From assembly GCF_003369795.1 (NCBI RefSeq), contig NZ_CP026730.1, positions 5,633,001 through 5,697,000 on the forward strand: DNA of 64,000 bases. Reading direction: 5' to 3'. This document shows positions 26,941-36,414 of the stretch, in pieces. This DNA is from Streptomyces sp. CB09001. GTDB taxonomy: Bacteria > Actinomycetota > Actinomycetes > Streptomycetales > Streptomycetaceae. Made by a program: the position numbers and the translations under genes. The stretch's first letter is position 1; the number at the start of each line of letters is the position of its first letter. A model generated the notes under the pieces. It ran no database searches and was not told where the DNA came from. It worked only from the letters and a program-made list of their open reading frames with translations.

Positions 26941-27752
26941 GTGGGGACGTCGCCGTGGATCGTGTCGGATGAACTGTGGGACCGTCTGGAGCCGCTGCTA
27001 CCGCAGCGTGAGCGCAGGTTCCGGCATCCAGGTCGCAAGCCGTTGCCGGACAGGGACGTGCTGTGCGGGATCTTGTACGTGCTGCACACCGGGATCCAGT
27101 GGGAGTACCTGCCCAGGGACCTCGGCTTCGGGTCGGGCATGACGTGCTGGCGCCGGCTGCGGGACTGGAACGCGGCCGGCGTCTGGCAGCGGTTGCACGA
27201 GATTCTGCTGGCCGAACTGAACGCGGCCGCACGTCTGGACTGGTCCCGCTGTGTGGTCGACTCCTCGCACGTCAGGGCGCTAAAAGGGGGCAGCACACGG
27301 GCCCATCGCCGGTCGACCGGGGACGAGCCGGCTCCAAGCACCACTTGATCACCGACGGACACGGCACCCCGCTCGCGGTCCTGCTGACCGGCGGCAACCG
27401 CAACGACGTCACCCAGCTCCTGCCCCTGCTCGACGCGATCCCGCCAGTCCGCGGCCGAGTCGGTCATCCTCGCCGGAAGCCGGACTCGCTGTTCGCCGAC
27501 CGCGGGTACGACCACGACATCTACCGGGACCAGGTCCGTGCCCGCGGCATCGTGCCCGCGATCGCCCGCCGCGGCACCCTGCACGGCACCGGACTGGGCA
27601 CCTACCGCTGGGTTGTGGAGAGGAGCATTGCCTGGTTGCACGGCTTCCGTCGCCTGCGAATCCGCTGGGAACGGCGAGCCGACATCCACGAAGCATTCCT
27701 CAAACTCGCCTGCTGCCTCATCACCCATCGGCAACTCAGGGCATTGCGCTGA
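26941..27752 (+). CDS. IS5-family transposase of element 1, two frames joined by -1 frameshift
   Basis: The first frame (open from 26887, GTG at 26887 or 26941) encodes the DUF4096-type N-terminal domain (SDELWDRLEPLLPQ...GIQWEYLPRDLGFGSGMTCWRRLRDW) and runs to 27348. The second frame, -1 relative to it, encodes the DDE_Tnp_1 domain (VDRGRAGSKHHLITDGHGTPL...FADRGYDHD...YRWVVERSIAWLHGFRRLR) to 27752. The switch lies at the AAAAGGGGG run at 27282-27290. Two other elements in the window switch frame at the same place, so I infer programmed frameshifting, not decay. Confidence 0.82.
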
Positions 27753-27809
27753 CACTGGAACCGCTGGGCACTCCATGGATGTCCGTCGCGCATGCCATGA
27801 TCCGGCCCC

Positions 27810-28340
27810 ATGAGCGACCGATCGCTTTCGCCTGCCTGGCTGGCCTCGTGGACAGAGAGGGTCAGCGGGACTCTCACGACCATGACGGGCGAGTTCGAGC
27901 ATCGGCACGGCTTTCCTCCTGGGATCAATCAGGTCCGGCCGGCCGACCACAACGATCAAGCCGCGGCACACACGCTCGCCCAAGTCACCCGTACACCAGC
28001 TGACCTGGTCACCTTCTACGAAAGCATCGGTGACGTCACCTGGGAGGACGTCGGCAACGGCTACTTCCTCGATACGGCCGGTGACCTCCTGCTGCGGCTC
28101 CAGGAGTACGGCGTTGTCGACTTCGGCACGGACGAAAAGAGCCGTGGCCTGGTCATCGGCTCGAACGGCGGCGGCCTGATCTATGTCGCGGGGCCTGATG
28201 GGGCCGTTTACCGGACGCGGACGGCGTCACTGGACGAAGCGGAGCTCGACAAGGTAGCCGATGACCTACGACAGTTTCTGGAGCTGCTGGAGCGCTCCCT
28301 GACAAGGTTCAACGCCGACGGCGAGCCGGGATACCTGTAA
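27810..28340 (+). CDS. SMI1/KNR4 (SUKH) family protein carried by IS element 1
   Basis: A 176-residue protein. The motif HTLAQVTRTPADLVTFYESIGDVTWEDVGNGYFL, then GLVIGSNGGGLIYVAGPDG, is the SUKH fold seen in immunity proteins of polymorphic toxin systems. ATG at 27810; its 3' end is 33 bp from the right IS end. No toxin gene is adjacent. It may protect a host against a toxin, or be an IS passenger maintained for other reasons. Confidence 0.78.
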   Translation: MSDRSLSPAWLASWTERVSGTLTTMTGEFEHRHGFPPGINQVRPADHNDQAAAHTLAQVTRTPADLVTFYESIGDVTWEDVGNGYFLDTAGDLLLRLQEYGVVDFGTDEKSRGLVIGSNGGGLIYVAGPDGAVYRTRTASLDEAELDKVADDLRQFLELLERSLTRFNADGEPGYL

Positions 28341-28432
28341 GCACAGGCCCGACGACCATTTTGTTAGCCGTTGTTAAGGGCCTGGGCGGTCTCCTCGCTG
28401 ACCTACAGGTCCCCTGGGAACGGATGGAAACC

Positions 28433-28774
28433 CCGCTCACGATCGCCGCATAAGCGTTCCTTCGCCCCTGTCCTGCTTGGACAGGGACGAAGCCGGTTGC
28501 GAGCGGTCACGATTACGATCGCGAGTTCGAGTCGGGCGGCTCTTCGTGGGGGAGCACCCTGCGGACGTCAGCGTCGAACGGCACGGATAGGCGTAGGCAT
28601 CGACGCCGTCTTTATGCCCTGCATCCGCAACCGACACGCGTTGCTCAGGCGCGGCAGCGAGCGACCCGGACGAGCGCGAGAGCAGGGGCCGAAGGCGACG
28701 TTCGGCTCTCGCGGAGTCATCTATGCTCGCGCCCAGTTGGTATGACCAGTTCGCTTCACGGGGCGGAGAGCCGC
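28433..28774. other. Intergenic DNA, no recognisable feature
   Basis: About 340 bp between the integrase remnant and the DUF4839 gene. Open frames are short and lack ribosome sites. A GTCCTGCTTGGACAGGGAC imperfect hairpin near 28470 is the only structure I noticed. Confidence 0.4.
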
Positions 28775-29497
28775 ATGGCCGATGAGATCAAGTATGAGTA
28801 CAAGGCCGTGCGGGCCGTTCGGGGCGCCGACGGTTTGGTGATCTCGAAGATGCAGAAGGACGGATGGGAGCTCGTGGAACAGCTCCCAGGCAGACTTCGC
28901 ACCACCCTCAACTTTCGTCGGCCGAAGAGGCCACTGCCTTGGCGTCTGATCGGGGCGGGGGCCGCCGTCCTCGTGGTCTTGGCCGCCATCATCGGCACAG
29001 GCGTTGCACTTGGCGACGGCGACGGCGACGAGGAGAAGGGCGCGTCAGCCAGTTCGCCGGCCACCAGTGAGAAGTCTTCCGCTACGCCGCCCGCAGACGC
29101 CCCGACCACCGCTGAGGTGATCACGGCGCAGAACAGTCCCGAGTTCGCGACGCTGTTGAAGGCGGATCCGTGTGGCGGAGCGAACGTGAACTTCGCCACC
29201 AAGCACGCGGGGCAGACGGTCGCCTTCGACGGGTCAATCAGGCACATGGCGGCCCACGCGGATGACCGGACCCGCTACGACTTCCTTCTGGGCCCGGGCG
29301 ACAAGGGGCCGCGGACGACGGACGGCCCGAACTTCAAGTACGAGGACGTCAACACCGGCAACCTCCACCTGACCGGCAAGGAGGTCCCGGCCACCGTTGC
29401 AGTTGGTGACAAGTTCCGCTTCATCGCCGAGGTGATCGAGTTCGACACGGTCCAGTGCCTATTCCGCCTCGCCCCGGTCTCGACGGAGGACCGGTAG
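28775..29497 (+). CDS. Membrane-anchored DUF4839 protein
   Basis: A 240-residue protein. About 55 N-terminal residues (KYEYKAVRAVRGADGLVISKMQKDGWELVEQ) form a DUF4177-like module. One transmembrane helix (about 63-84) and a Ser/Thr/Pro linker follow. A DUF4839 domain comes last (FATLLKADPCG...GQTVAFDGSI...RYDFLLGPGDKGP...FRLAPVSTEDR). The ATG at 28775 has a GGAGAG ribosome site; an earlier ATG at 28742 is possible. The C-terminal domain is probably extracytoplasmic. Function unknown. Confidence 0.8.
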   Translation: MADEIKYEYKAVRAVRGADGLVISKMQKDGWELVEQLPGRLRTTLNFRRPKRPLPWRLIGAGAAVLVVLAAIIGTGVALGDGDGDEEKGASASSPATSEKSSATPPADAPTTAEVITAQNSPEFATLLKADPCGGANVNFATKHAGQTVAFDGSIRHMAAHADDRTRYDFLLGPGDKGPRTTDGPNFKYEDVNTGNLHLTGKEVPATVAVGDKFRFIAEVIEFDTVQCLFRLAPVSTEDR

Positions 29498-29689
29498 CCG
29501 AGATGGCCAGCCTTCCAAACATGCAGGGAGCTGCCCGATGGAACAGCCCCCTGCTCCATCCATTCCAGAGATTTTAACTTTCCCACCAAGCTTGCCAGAC
29601 GGCAGCGCCATCCTTGCCCCGTGCCCGCAACCAGCCCTGCCCAACGGCTCGCCGACCACGTTCGACACTTCCTTGGCAGCTTGGAGACC

Positions 29690-30139
29690 TCGGCGCCGTA
29701 CACCTCGGCCAGATGAGCCGATATCTCTGCGTGGGTAAGTCCCTTCGGGGACAAGGAGAGCATCATCTCGTCCACCCCGGTCAGGCGCCGCTGCCGTTTC
29801 TTGACGATCTGCGGCTCACAGCTGCCGGCGCCCTCACCTCGGCCCGACGTCGGTCAGCACGGTCTTCGCCGGGTGCCGTTGCGGCTGTTGCCATTGTTCT
29901 TCCCGGCCGGATCGTGCTTCTCATAGCCGAGGTGATCGGTGATCTCGCCCTCCGGGGTGGACTCCAGCACTCGCTCGGTCAGCATCCGCAACAGCCTGCC
30001 CTCACCCGGTCAGCTGCAGTTCCTCGATCCGGGTCCGGTCAATCGGCATCGCGACGAGCGGTTCGTCCGCCGCGGTCGACGGCATCGCACCGCTGACCGG
30101 CTCCTCCACGGACTCGTGCTCGATCGTCGTATCGCTCAC
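29690..30139 (-). pseudogene. IS256-family transposase N-terminal remnant
   Basis: Reading right to left, a GTG at 30139 begins VSDTTIEHESVEEPV. Fragments in several frames match mutator-type transposases: RMLTERVLESTPEGEITDH, KHDPAGKNNGNSRNGT, and DEMMLSLSPKGLTHAEISAH with AEVYGAEVSK. The coding then degenerates before the catalytic region. Multiple frameshifts make it inactive. Confidence 0.75.
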
Positions 30140-30203
30140 TTGGCGTCTCTCCCTTGATCAGCAGATCCGCATTGATCAGACACTCCAGGGGGCGCTCAGA
30201 TGG

Positions 30204-31472
30204 TCATCCTGTGGTGGGATACACGACCATGTCGATGTTCACCGCGGCGTACTGGTTGAGCATGTAGGGGGATGCGCCACTGAAGGGTCGGCGGTCCTTG
30301 CCCGTGCGGGCGTCGAGGATGACGCTGGTGGTGTCCGTGCTGGCGTAGACGGCTCCGTGCCAGGCGTTTCCGAGGTTCGGCTTCTTCCGCGAGTTGTCGT
30401 CTGCGGAGATGGTCCACAGCACCTTGCGGGTGCGGGCGTCGATGCCTCGCACGGCTTCCTCGCTGTCGCACACGACTACGGACCGCTGGTCGTACACACA
30501 GTGGAGGAGGGTGCCGTCCGTGCCACCGGGCACCGTTTTGCCCGTGCGGCTGTCGCGCAGCAATCCGGTCGCGAAGAAGCCGCCACCCACCGGCTCGATT
30601 TCTACCGACGACCGGCCCTCCAGCTTCCAGCGCGGCGTTCCGTCCGTGAGTGTCCGGCCGGCGAGGCCGAGGTCTGTCTGGTCGGAGTGCCAGCCGTGCA
30701 GCGACTGGAACCGGGCCTCTTCGCCCAGCTGAGTCCCGATGACAACGCCGCTGTCCAGCGCCCCGGCCGCGAAGTGCTCCTTCTGCCACGTCACTTGGCG
30801 CCTGTTCAGGTCGACGGCGTAAGTGGTGGCGCTTTCACTGTCCTCGCTGGAGTCGTCCGTGCTGGTGAGAACCCTGACGACGGCGGTTCCGTCCTGTGCG
30901 CCCACGACGGCAGGCTCCAGATCGCTGACGGTCGACTTCGCGGGTTCCGGCAACCGCGTAGTCCACGACACCTTGCCGGTGTCCGCATCGACTGCCCGCA
31001 GGTACACGTCGGTCCGGTCGACCTCGGTGCCCGAGCCTTTCGTGTAGTCGGCGTAGGCGAAGAGCACATCCGTGCGCCCGTTGTGCTGCGCGAAGACCGG
31101 GGGGATCCTCTGGTTGTCGCTCACTCCTCCCGCCGTGCCGGTGTACCAGTCCTTGCGGCCCAGAGGGGACGACCACAGCTTGCGCCCTGAGCTGGTGTCG
31201 TAGGCGTTGAGCGCTGCGGCCGTCCGCTCGTAGAGCCGGGGCCCGAGCTGTGCGAATCCCCAGGACTTGACGTGCTCGTCAACCGGCAGCTTCACCGCCT
31301 TGCCGAACTTGACCGGCGGATCGAACCCTTTCGCCTCGCCCCGAGGCTTTGCCGCAGAGGATGCGTTGGGGGCACTGTCTTCGGCTCCGGAACCGCCGTC
31401 GGAGCATCCCGCCAAACCTACTAGAAGAGACACGCAAGTCATATACATGGCATATCGGCGCATCAGTCGCAC
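30204..31472 (-). CDS. Lipoprotein with PQQ-type beta-propeller
   Basis: A 422-residue protein. The signal peptide ends in the lipobox LVGLAGC (Cys near residue 23), followed by a Ser/Gly/Ala linker. The rest is repeats of the PQQ/pyrrolo-quinoline-type propeller (SSGRKLWSS, DTGKVSWTT, DARTRKVLWTI, DARTGKDRR). No cofactor is implied; such propellers often act as surface scaffolds. ATG at 31472. Cargo of the island; partner unknown. Confidence 0.85.
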   Translation of the reverse strand: MRLMRRYAMYMTCVSLLVGLAGCSDGGSGAEDSAPNASSAAKPRGEAKGFDPPVKFGKAVKLPVDEHVKSWGFAQLGPRLYERTAAALNAYDTSSGRKLWSSPLGRKDWYTGTAGGVSDNQRIPPVFAQHNGRTDVLFAYADYTKGSGTEVDRTDVYLRAVDADTGKVSWTTRLPEPAKSTVSDLEPAVVGAQDGTAVVRVLTSTDDSSEDSESATTYAVDLNRRQVTWQKEHFAAGALDSGVVIGTQLGEEARFQSLHGWHSDQTDLGLAGRTLTDGTPRWKLEGRSSVEIEPVGGGFFATGLLRDSRTGKTVPGGTDGTLLHCVYDQRSVVVCDSEEAVRGIDARTRKVLWTISADDNSRKKPNLGNAWHGAVYASTDTTSVILDARTGKDRRPFSGASPYMLNQYAAVNIDMVVYPTTG

Positions 31473-32021
31473 AATATTCCCTTCCCAAGGTCAACTTGAC
31501 TGCAACGTATTGCTGTTGTGATCCGTACAACCAGGAGGTGGAAGAACCTCTTGGAAGGCCGAGCCGCCGCCCGGCCGGGAAGCCCCCGCTCCCTCGGGGC
31601 CGGCTCGGAGCAGCTCTCACCCGCGCCGACAGCTCTCACGCTCCCGCGCCGGCCGCACCCATCGGTGCATGCTGCGAGCGTTTCCGACAATGTCGGCGGC
31701 TCCCGGCCCACCGCTCTGCGCGCGCATTTCAGTGCGGACGAGGTGGACCGAGGCATGCGGGCCCTCGATCCGCCCTGCGGTGTTGGTTCACTGGCGCAGG
31801 CACCGGCCACCTGGGTGCCCTCCTTCGCATTGTCGATATCGTGCGGCTGGTGTAGTGCTCGAGCGGGACCCGCTGTTCTGGTGGTGTTGCTGCACTGTCT
31901 GGGCGTGCGGACGCCCCCCCCGAGATCTCCTTCCCGGCTTTCCAGCCGAGTCCGTGGGGCCCCTTCCGCCAGCGGCGGCACGATGCACGGCGCTGCTGTC
32001 GTCTCCTGCCGTGCGGACGGC
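31473..32021. other. Intergenic DNA, no convincing gene
   Basis: About 550 bp between two minus-strand genes. Open frames on both strands are Arg/Pro/Ala-rich without codon bias. The promoter of the propeller lipoprotein should lie just right of 31472, where AT content rises (31478-31530). Confidence 0.4.
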
Positions 32022-32687
32022 CTACCGGCGCGGGCCCCGGGTCCAAGGAGCCCGTTGTCCCTGCAGCGTCGGCCCCACTTGCGCCGTGGGGCTGCCCGCG
32101 ACCGGTGCAGGGCCGGGGTGGATGCCGCCGTTGGGCTGCTCCGCGGCGAGCGGTCGTGGGGTGAGGGTGGCGGTGGCTGCGGTCTCCTGCGTCCGGTGCG
32201 CGCCGAAGACGATCAGCGTCCACAGCAGGCAGCCGAAGGCGGCGGTGTGGAGCAGGGCGCGGACGATGTTCCAGGCGGCCCAGGCACTCTCGAAGTTTTC
32301 GCGTACGGCTGCGGGGTCCTTGATGTGGTCGGGGCTGCCGGCTTTGGCGAGTTGGTCGTTGAGGGGAACGTTGAGGCCGCTGGTCACCACGAAGGCGAGG
32401 AGGTAGAGCACCAGCGCGGCGATCAGCCATGGCAGCGCGGCCCGTCCGTGGCCGCGCCAGGCCAGGACGACTGCAAGGCCGAGTAGGGGGATCGCGGCCA
32501 TGAAGGGGAACATGAAGACCGGGTTGAGGATGGCCTTGTTGATGTTCTGCATCGCCTCGACGAAAGTCCGGTCGGACGAGCGTGCCAGGCCCGGCATGAC
32601 GGAGTAGGCGAAGGCCGCGAACAGGCCGGCCATCAAGCCGGTCGCGAGGGCACTCAGTATCAGGGTGATCTGCTGGAGGTTCTTCAC
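32022..32687 (-). CDS. DUF1772 (anthrone oxygenase-like) membrane protein
   Basis: A 221-residue protein with four hydrophobic helices in the first 155 residues and the DUF1772 pattern (GLMAGLFAAFAYSVMPGLAR, NINKAILNPVFM, NVPLNDQLAKAG, ESAWAAWNIVRALLHTAAF). A non-conserved Pro/Gly tail of ~55 residues follows. GTG start at 32687. Some family members act on anthrones or related polyketide intermediates; activity here is unknown. Confidence 0.85.
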   Translation of the reverse strand: MKNLQQITLILSALATGLMAGLFAAFAYSVMPGLARSSDRTFVEAMQNINKAILNPVFMFPFMAAIPLLGLAVVLAWRGHGRAALPWLIAALVLYLLAFVVTSGLNVPLNDQLAKAGSPDHIKDPAAVRENFESAWAAWNIVRALLHTAAFGCLLWTLIVFGAHRTQETAATATLTPRPLAAEQPNGGIHPGPAPVAGSPTAQVGPTLQGQRAPWTRGPRR

Positions 32688-32909
32688 ACGTGTTGCCTTT
32701 CGTCCCAGATGAGAGTGGCGGGGGTGCGGCAGGCGGGGCGTAGTCAGCGCAAGTCGCGCGGGGCGCGGTCCAGGGCGGTGCGCCGGACGCCGCCTGCTGG
32801 GTGGGCGCGTTGCGATCGTGGGGGATGCGGTGAACGGGTGTGCGGACGAGGCCGTGACGTCCGCGGGCGCCAAGCAGTCAACGACCGCCCCAAGCACCGC
32901 GGAAAAGTG

Positions 32910-33278
32910 TCACCGGGCAGGGATCGGCTGAGTGAGGTTCACCGCGTTGCCGTCAGGGTCCTGGATGTGGGCGACGCGCTGTCCCCACGGCATGTCATTG
33001 GGGCCGCTGCGGACCGTTCCGCCGAGTGCTTCCACCCGGGTGAGCGTCTCGTCGACGTCGTCGACACCGATGCTGAGCAGGATTCGCGGTGCCGCCCCGG
33101 TCCCCGGGTTCTCCTTGGCCACCAATCCGAGGTCGGTGTCGCCGATGCGTAGGCCGAGGTAGAAGGCCGGTCCTTCCGCAGGCACCCGGAAGATCTCCTC
33201 AGCGCCCAACAATTGTGTATAGAAGCCGAGCAGAACATCGCGATGGGCAGTCAGGATCACTGGCTGAATGGTGGACAT
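32910..33278 (-). CDS. VOC/glyoxalase-fold protein
   Basis: A 122-residue single-module vicinal-oxygen-chelate protein (ILTAHRDVLLGFYTQLLGAEEIFR, DVDETLTRVEALGGTV, HIQDPDGNAVNLTQP). ATG at 33278 follows AGGAG. Could be a dioxygenase, glyoxalase or resistance-type binding protein; metal ligands are not clearly complete. Confidence 0.82.
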   Translation of the reverse strand: MSTIQPVILTAHRDVLLGFYTQLLGAEEIFRVPAEGPAFYLGLRIGDTDLGLVAKENPGTGAAPRILLSIGVDDVDETLTRVEALGGTVRSGPNDMPWGQRVAHIQDPDGNAVNLTQPIPAR

Positions 33279-33714
33279 GGCACTCCTGTCGGGCACGGTC
33301 GTGTCGCCGGATAGACCGTTCGAGGACGGAAAACTCATCGGCGTCTCAGCCCTGCCGAGCCCGAGCGGAGGGCAAGCGCCTCAAAGTGCCTGAACCTGGC
33401 TGCACGGGTTGCACATGCGGTGAGCTTCACCGACTGACGCGCGGCGGTTCACAGTGGGCGCACCGACGCGGCTCCACCGCGTGAGGGTCCGTACCGGAGG
33501 GAGGCGCTGCCGCACTGGGGGTGGTAGCCGTGCCACGCCAGATTGCCCGTGCCGAACCGACGTACGGTCGCGGAGGCTCATTCGGCGCTCGGAGCGCCCG
33601 CCGGCCCTCGTTTGAGACCCGAAAAGCGGCTATGAACTGCTATTTTCGGTCTGCGCCCAGGTTGACATCTTTCCGTGCGGAGAACGTTGCGCAACTTGAT
33701 CTGCCCCCGTGCAG
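33279..33714. other. Intergenic DNA between the VOC gene and an IS630 remnant
   Basis: About 435 bp with no supported gene. It should hold the VOC gene promoter at its left edge. Confidence 0.35.
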
Positions 33715-33995
33715 CGGTGCCACTGAGAGGGTGGCCGCGTTGGTGGCGGGACGGGACCGCAAGGATGTGGCTGCGGTGTTCGGCGTGTCGCTGAAGGCGG
33801 TCGACAACTGGTGGGCGAAGCGGCCGGTCGGCGGTCGGGGGGGGACTGGTGATGTGGTGCGGGGCTGGCCGGCCGGGGTGCATCAGGTGCTCGGGGAGGC
33901 CGAGCAGGCCGCGGTGCGGCAGGCGGCCCTCGATCACCGGCCCTGTTACGCGGGGCTGAGCGTGCAGCTGTGGCGTGCGCGGGACTCTGCCCATT
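33715..33995 (+). pseudogene. IS630-family transposase N-terminal remnant
   Basis: Codes ATERVAALVAGRDRKDVAAV then FGVSLKAVDNWWAKRP and GVHQVLGEAEQAAVRQAALD, the helix-turn-helix and linker of IS630 transposases. It ends abruptly; the catalytic domain is missing. Pieces that look like the rest lie at 36.75-37.0 kb, beyond the dehydrogenase locus. Confidence 0.65.
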
Positions 33996-34030
33996 TCACC
34001 CGCCCACCCCCCGGCCTGTGCGCTCTCCGA

Positions 34031-35071
34031 CTATCTGATCTTGATGATCACCTTTCCGAACGGGCCGGCCGTTGCGTAGTACCCGTACGCCGCCGCGGCT
34101 TGTTCGAACGAGAACGTCCGGTCGAGGACTGGTCGGAGCCGATGCGCGGTGATGACGTTGTTCATCGCGATGAACTGCGCGCGGCTGCCGACGGCCAGTG
34201 CGCGGACCGTAGCTGCGGCGCCGAACAGCAGACGAGGGTCGATCGGTGGCCAGTGGCCGGAGAGGGACCCGACGAGGGCGATGTGTCCGTCGACGGCGAC
34301 CGCTTTCAGCGACTGCTCCAGCGTTCCGGCGGTGTCGACGACGCGGTCGACACCTCGCCCGGCGGTGAGTTCACGGGTGGCGGTGTGCCAGTTCGGGATG
34401 TCGCGGTAGTTGATCACCTCGTCGGCGCCCAGATCGCGCAGGCGCTGTTCCTTGTCCGTGCGGCTTGTCGTGACGATCACTCTGGCGCCCAGGAGATTGC
34501 CGAACTGCACCGTGAACAGCGATACGCCGCCGGAGCCGGTGGCCAGAACGGTTTGTCCGCGCTGGACACCGAGGCCGTCGCCGGTCAGGGCGTTCCAGGC
34601 CGTGACAGCGGCGCAGGGAAGAGTTGCCGCTTCGGCGTAGGAGAGGTGGTCGGGGACGGGCACCAGGGCAGCCTCGGGGAGGATGGCCAGTTCGGTCAGC
34701 ATTCCGTCGAGCGAACCACCCAGTTGTGGCAGGTACGACGGTTCCAGCGGGCCGTCCAACCACCGCGGGAACAGTGCGGCGGTGACGCGGTCGCCTGGCC
34801 GCACCCGCCGGACGTCCGGCCCGACGGCGACGACCTCACCGGCACCGTCCGAGACCGGTATGACGTCCGGTTCGACAGGCAGCACGTACTGCCCCCGCAG
34901 CACCAGAAGTTCGCGGAAGCTGAGCGAGGTGGCATGGACCGCGACCGCGACCTCCCCCGCCCCGGGGGTACGGGGTGTGTGCGTACGCAGTGACAGGCCA
35001 CCGATACCGCCGCCGGTGGTGAGGTGGTAGTTGCGCACCAGCGACGGGCGCGCGGCCGTCGACGCGCTCAT
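34031..35071 (-). CDS. Zinc-independent MDR alcohol dehydrogenase/quinone reductase-like protein
   Basis: A 346-residue medium-chain dehydrogenase. The GroES-like N-domain (PGAGEVAVAVHATSLSFRELLVLRGQY) has Ser/Arg where zinc-binding Cys is usual, so the catalytic zinc site is probably absent. The Rossmann motif is VLATGSGGVSLFTVQFG. It ends in FGKVIIKI, typical of the NAD(P)-dependent alcohol dehydrogenase group near quinone oxidoreductases. Start overlaps the SnoaL-like stop by 4 bp (ATGA). Confidence 0.88.
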   Translation of the reverse strand: MSASTAARPSLVRNYHLTTGGGIGGLSLRTHTPRTPGAGEVAVAVHATSLSFRELLVLRGQYVLPVEPDVIPVSDGAGEVVAVGPDVRRVRPGDRVTAALFPRWLDGPLEPSYLPQLGGSLDGMLTELAILPEAALVPVPDHLSYAEAATLPCAAVTAWNALTGDGLGVQRGQTVLATGSGGVSLFTVQFGNLLGARVIVTTSRTDKEQRLRDLGADEVINYRDIPNWHTATRELTAGRGVDRVVDTAGTLEQSLKAVAVDGHIALVGSLSGHWPPIDPRLLFGAAATVRALAVGSRAQFIAMNNVITAHRLRPVLDRTFSFEQAAAAYGYYATAGPFGKVIIKIR

Positions 35072-35490
35072 CCCTCGATGAACTGGTAATCGCTGACGAT
35101 GCGGCCGTCCGGGCCGAGCACGAGGATCTCCAGCCCGACGCCGGCGACCTCACCACCGTCCCGGGGGGCCATCTCCCAGTTGAACTTGACGACGTCGTGG
35201 AGCCGGTCGGTGTTGTTGCGCGACCGGAAGACGAAGGTGCCCGGCGCGACGAACTCCTCGTGGGCGCGCGTCACGCGGAACTCCAGCGCACGGTGGCCGC
35301 GCGCCTCCAGAAGGAGACGGTCGAAGCCCAGTCCTTCAGCGGTCTGCAGGATCTCGTTGGGAGGCTGCAGCACGTGGACGGCGTCGGCGGACCACAGTTC
35401 GCGGATCGCGGCGCGGCGGCGCTCCCCGTCGGGTTCGTTCCACACCGCGACGTAGCGGTCGGTGAGGTCGTGGATGTCAATGTCAGCCAT
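35068..35490 (-). CDS. SnoaL-like/NTF2-fold protein
   Basis: A 140-residue NTF2-fold protein (LTDRYVAVWNEPDGERRRAAIRELW, then DVVKFNWEMAPRDGG and GRIVSDYQFIEG). Related proteins act as small cyclases, isomerases or binding proteins. ATG at 35490. First gene of a two-gene operon with the dehydrogenase, divergent from an XRE regulator. Confidence 0.85.
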   Translation of the reverse strand: MADIDIHDLTDRYVAVWNEPDGERRRAAIRELWSADAVHVLQPPNEILQTAEGLGFDRLLLEARGHRALEFRVTRAHEEFVAPGTFVFRSRNNTDRLHDVVKFNWEMAPRDGGEVAGVGLEILVLGPDGRIVSDYQFIEG

Positions 35491-35610
35491 GGTGGATCCC
35501 CTCGGCTTCGCGTGGTCGTGGTGCGGCGACGACTCTGCTGCGCCGGGCGGCGCACGGCAATTCCCCGCAGGGAATCGCGGATCAGCAGCCGAACGGGTTA
35601 GACAAGAGGG

Positions 35611-36414
35611 GTGATCAGCGAATCGAGCAGGGGCGGTCTCGCCGGAGCGTTGCGCGAGTGGCGCACCCGGCGGCGCGTCAGCCAGCTGGAACTGGCCATG
35701 CGCGCCGGAACCACACAGCGGCACCTCAGCTTCATCGAGAGCGGACGGTCAGCACCCGGACGATCAATGATCATCCGGCTGGGCGAAGCCCTGGAGGTGC
35801 CGATCCGCGAGCGCAATGAACTGCTCATGGCGGCCGGATTCGCACCGGTCTACCCGCAGACCCGCCTGGACGACCCCCAACTCGCACCGATTCGCATCGC
35901 CCTCGAACGGATCCTGCACGGCCACCTGCCGTACCCGGCGGTGGTCGTCGACCGACACGGTGACCTCGTCTCGGCCAACACCGCTTTCCACGCCCTCACC
36001 GCCGGTGTGGCTCCGCGTCTGCTCGTACCACCGGTGAACGTTCCCCGGGTGCTGCTGCACCCGCAGGGCCTCGCACCGCGCATCGTCAACCTCGACGAGT
36101 GGGCGTGGCACATCATCGACAGCATCCAGGCCGAGAGCGTGCGCAACCCGGACGACCAACTCCAACGCCTGGCCCACGAACTCATCGGCCTGGCACCCCC
36201 ACGTCCGTGCGCGTCACCGCACCACCTCGGCTTCGCCGTACCGCTGCGCCTGCGAACACACGATCCAGCCGACGACAGGGAGCTGACGCTCATCACCACG
36301 CTCACCCATTTCGGCACCGCCATCGACGTCACCATCGCCGAACTAAGGCTTGAGGCGTTCCTACCGGCTGACCAAGCGACGAGTGCCATGCTGGCCGAAC
36401 TCCTCGAGCGGTAA
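35611..36414 (+). CDS. XRE-family regulator with MmyB-like ligand-binding domain
   Basis: A 267-residue regulator. The XRE helix-turn-helix (about 10-70, RVSQLELAMRAGTTQRHLSFIESGRSAPGR) is followed by a PAS-like MmyB ligand domain (YPAVVVDRHGDLVSANTAFHAL, later LTLITTLTHFGTAIDVTIAEL). Such regulators bind fatty acids or similar ligands and often control a divergent oxidoreductase. That fits the adjacent SnoaL-dehydrogenase pair, 120 bp away. GTG start. Confidence 0.88.
   Translation: MISESSRGGLAGALREWRTRRRVSQLELAMRAGTTQRHLSFIESGRSAPGRSMIIRLGEALEVPIRERNELLMAAGFAPVYPQTRLDDPQLAPIRIALERILHGHLPYPAVVVDRHGDLVSANTAFHALTAGVAPRLLVPPVNVPRVLLHPQGLAPRIVNLDEWAWHIIDSIQAESVRNPDDQLQRLAHELIGLAPPRPCASPHHLGFAVPLRLRTHDPADDRELTLITTLTHFGTAIDVTIAELRLEAFLPADQATSAMLAELLER

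Larger units (their letters stand above)
26868..28373 (+). mobile_element. IS5-family element 1 with SUKH passenger gene
   Basis: A 1506-bp element with imperfect terminal inverted repeats starting CAACGGCTAACA (16 of 18 positions match between ends). TTA target duplications lie at 26865-26867 and 28374-28376. It contains a two-frame DDE transposase and, between transposase and right end, a complete SMI1/KNR4 gene. Removing it and one TTA restores alignment of the host integrase remnant, which confirms the boundaries. Confidence 0.88.
26063..28432 (-). pseudogene. Degraded tyrosine recombinase, second copy, split by an IS
   Basis: Pieces align in order with the intact integrase at 39320-40489: KPCTTATYTEYGRHLM, ITLPYLVPMMKKAEAD, GWRDSAMLAFGYRFLGRS, LRPQTVNDRVKHWFAAAGLK and SSHGLRAGGAT. 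The copy lacks the segment after GRHLM and several later blocks, and carries frameshifts. The IS at 26868-28373 sits inside its 5' part with TTA on both sides. Beyond the IS, sequence again matches the intact gene (CTACAGGTCCC region near 28410). No functional product is expected. Confidence 0.85.

Noticed and set aside
31518..32486. 322-residue plus-strand frame opposite the DUF1772 gene
   Set aside because: No recognisable motif, crosses an intergenic region and a clear membrane-protein gene on the other strand.
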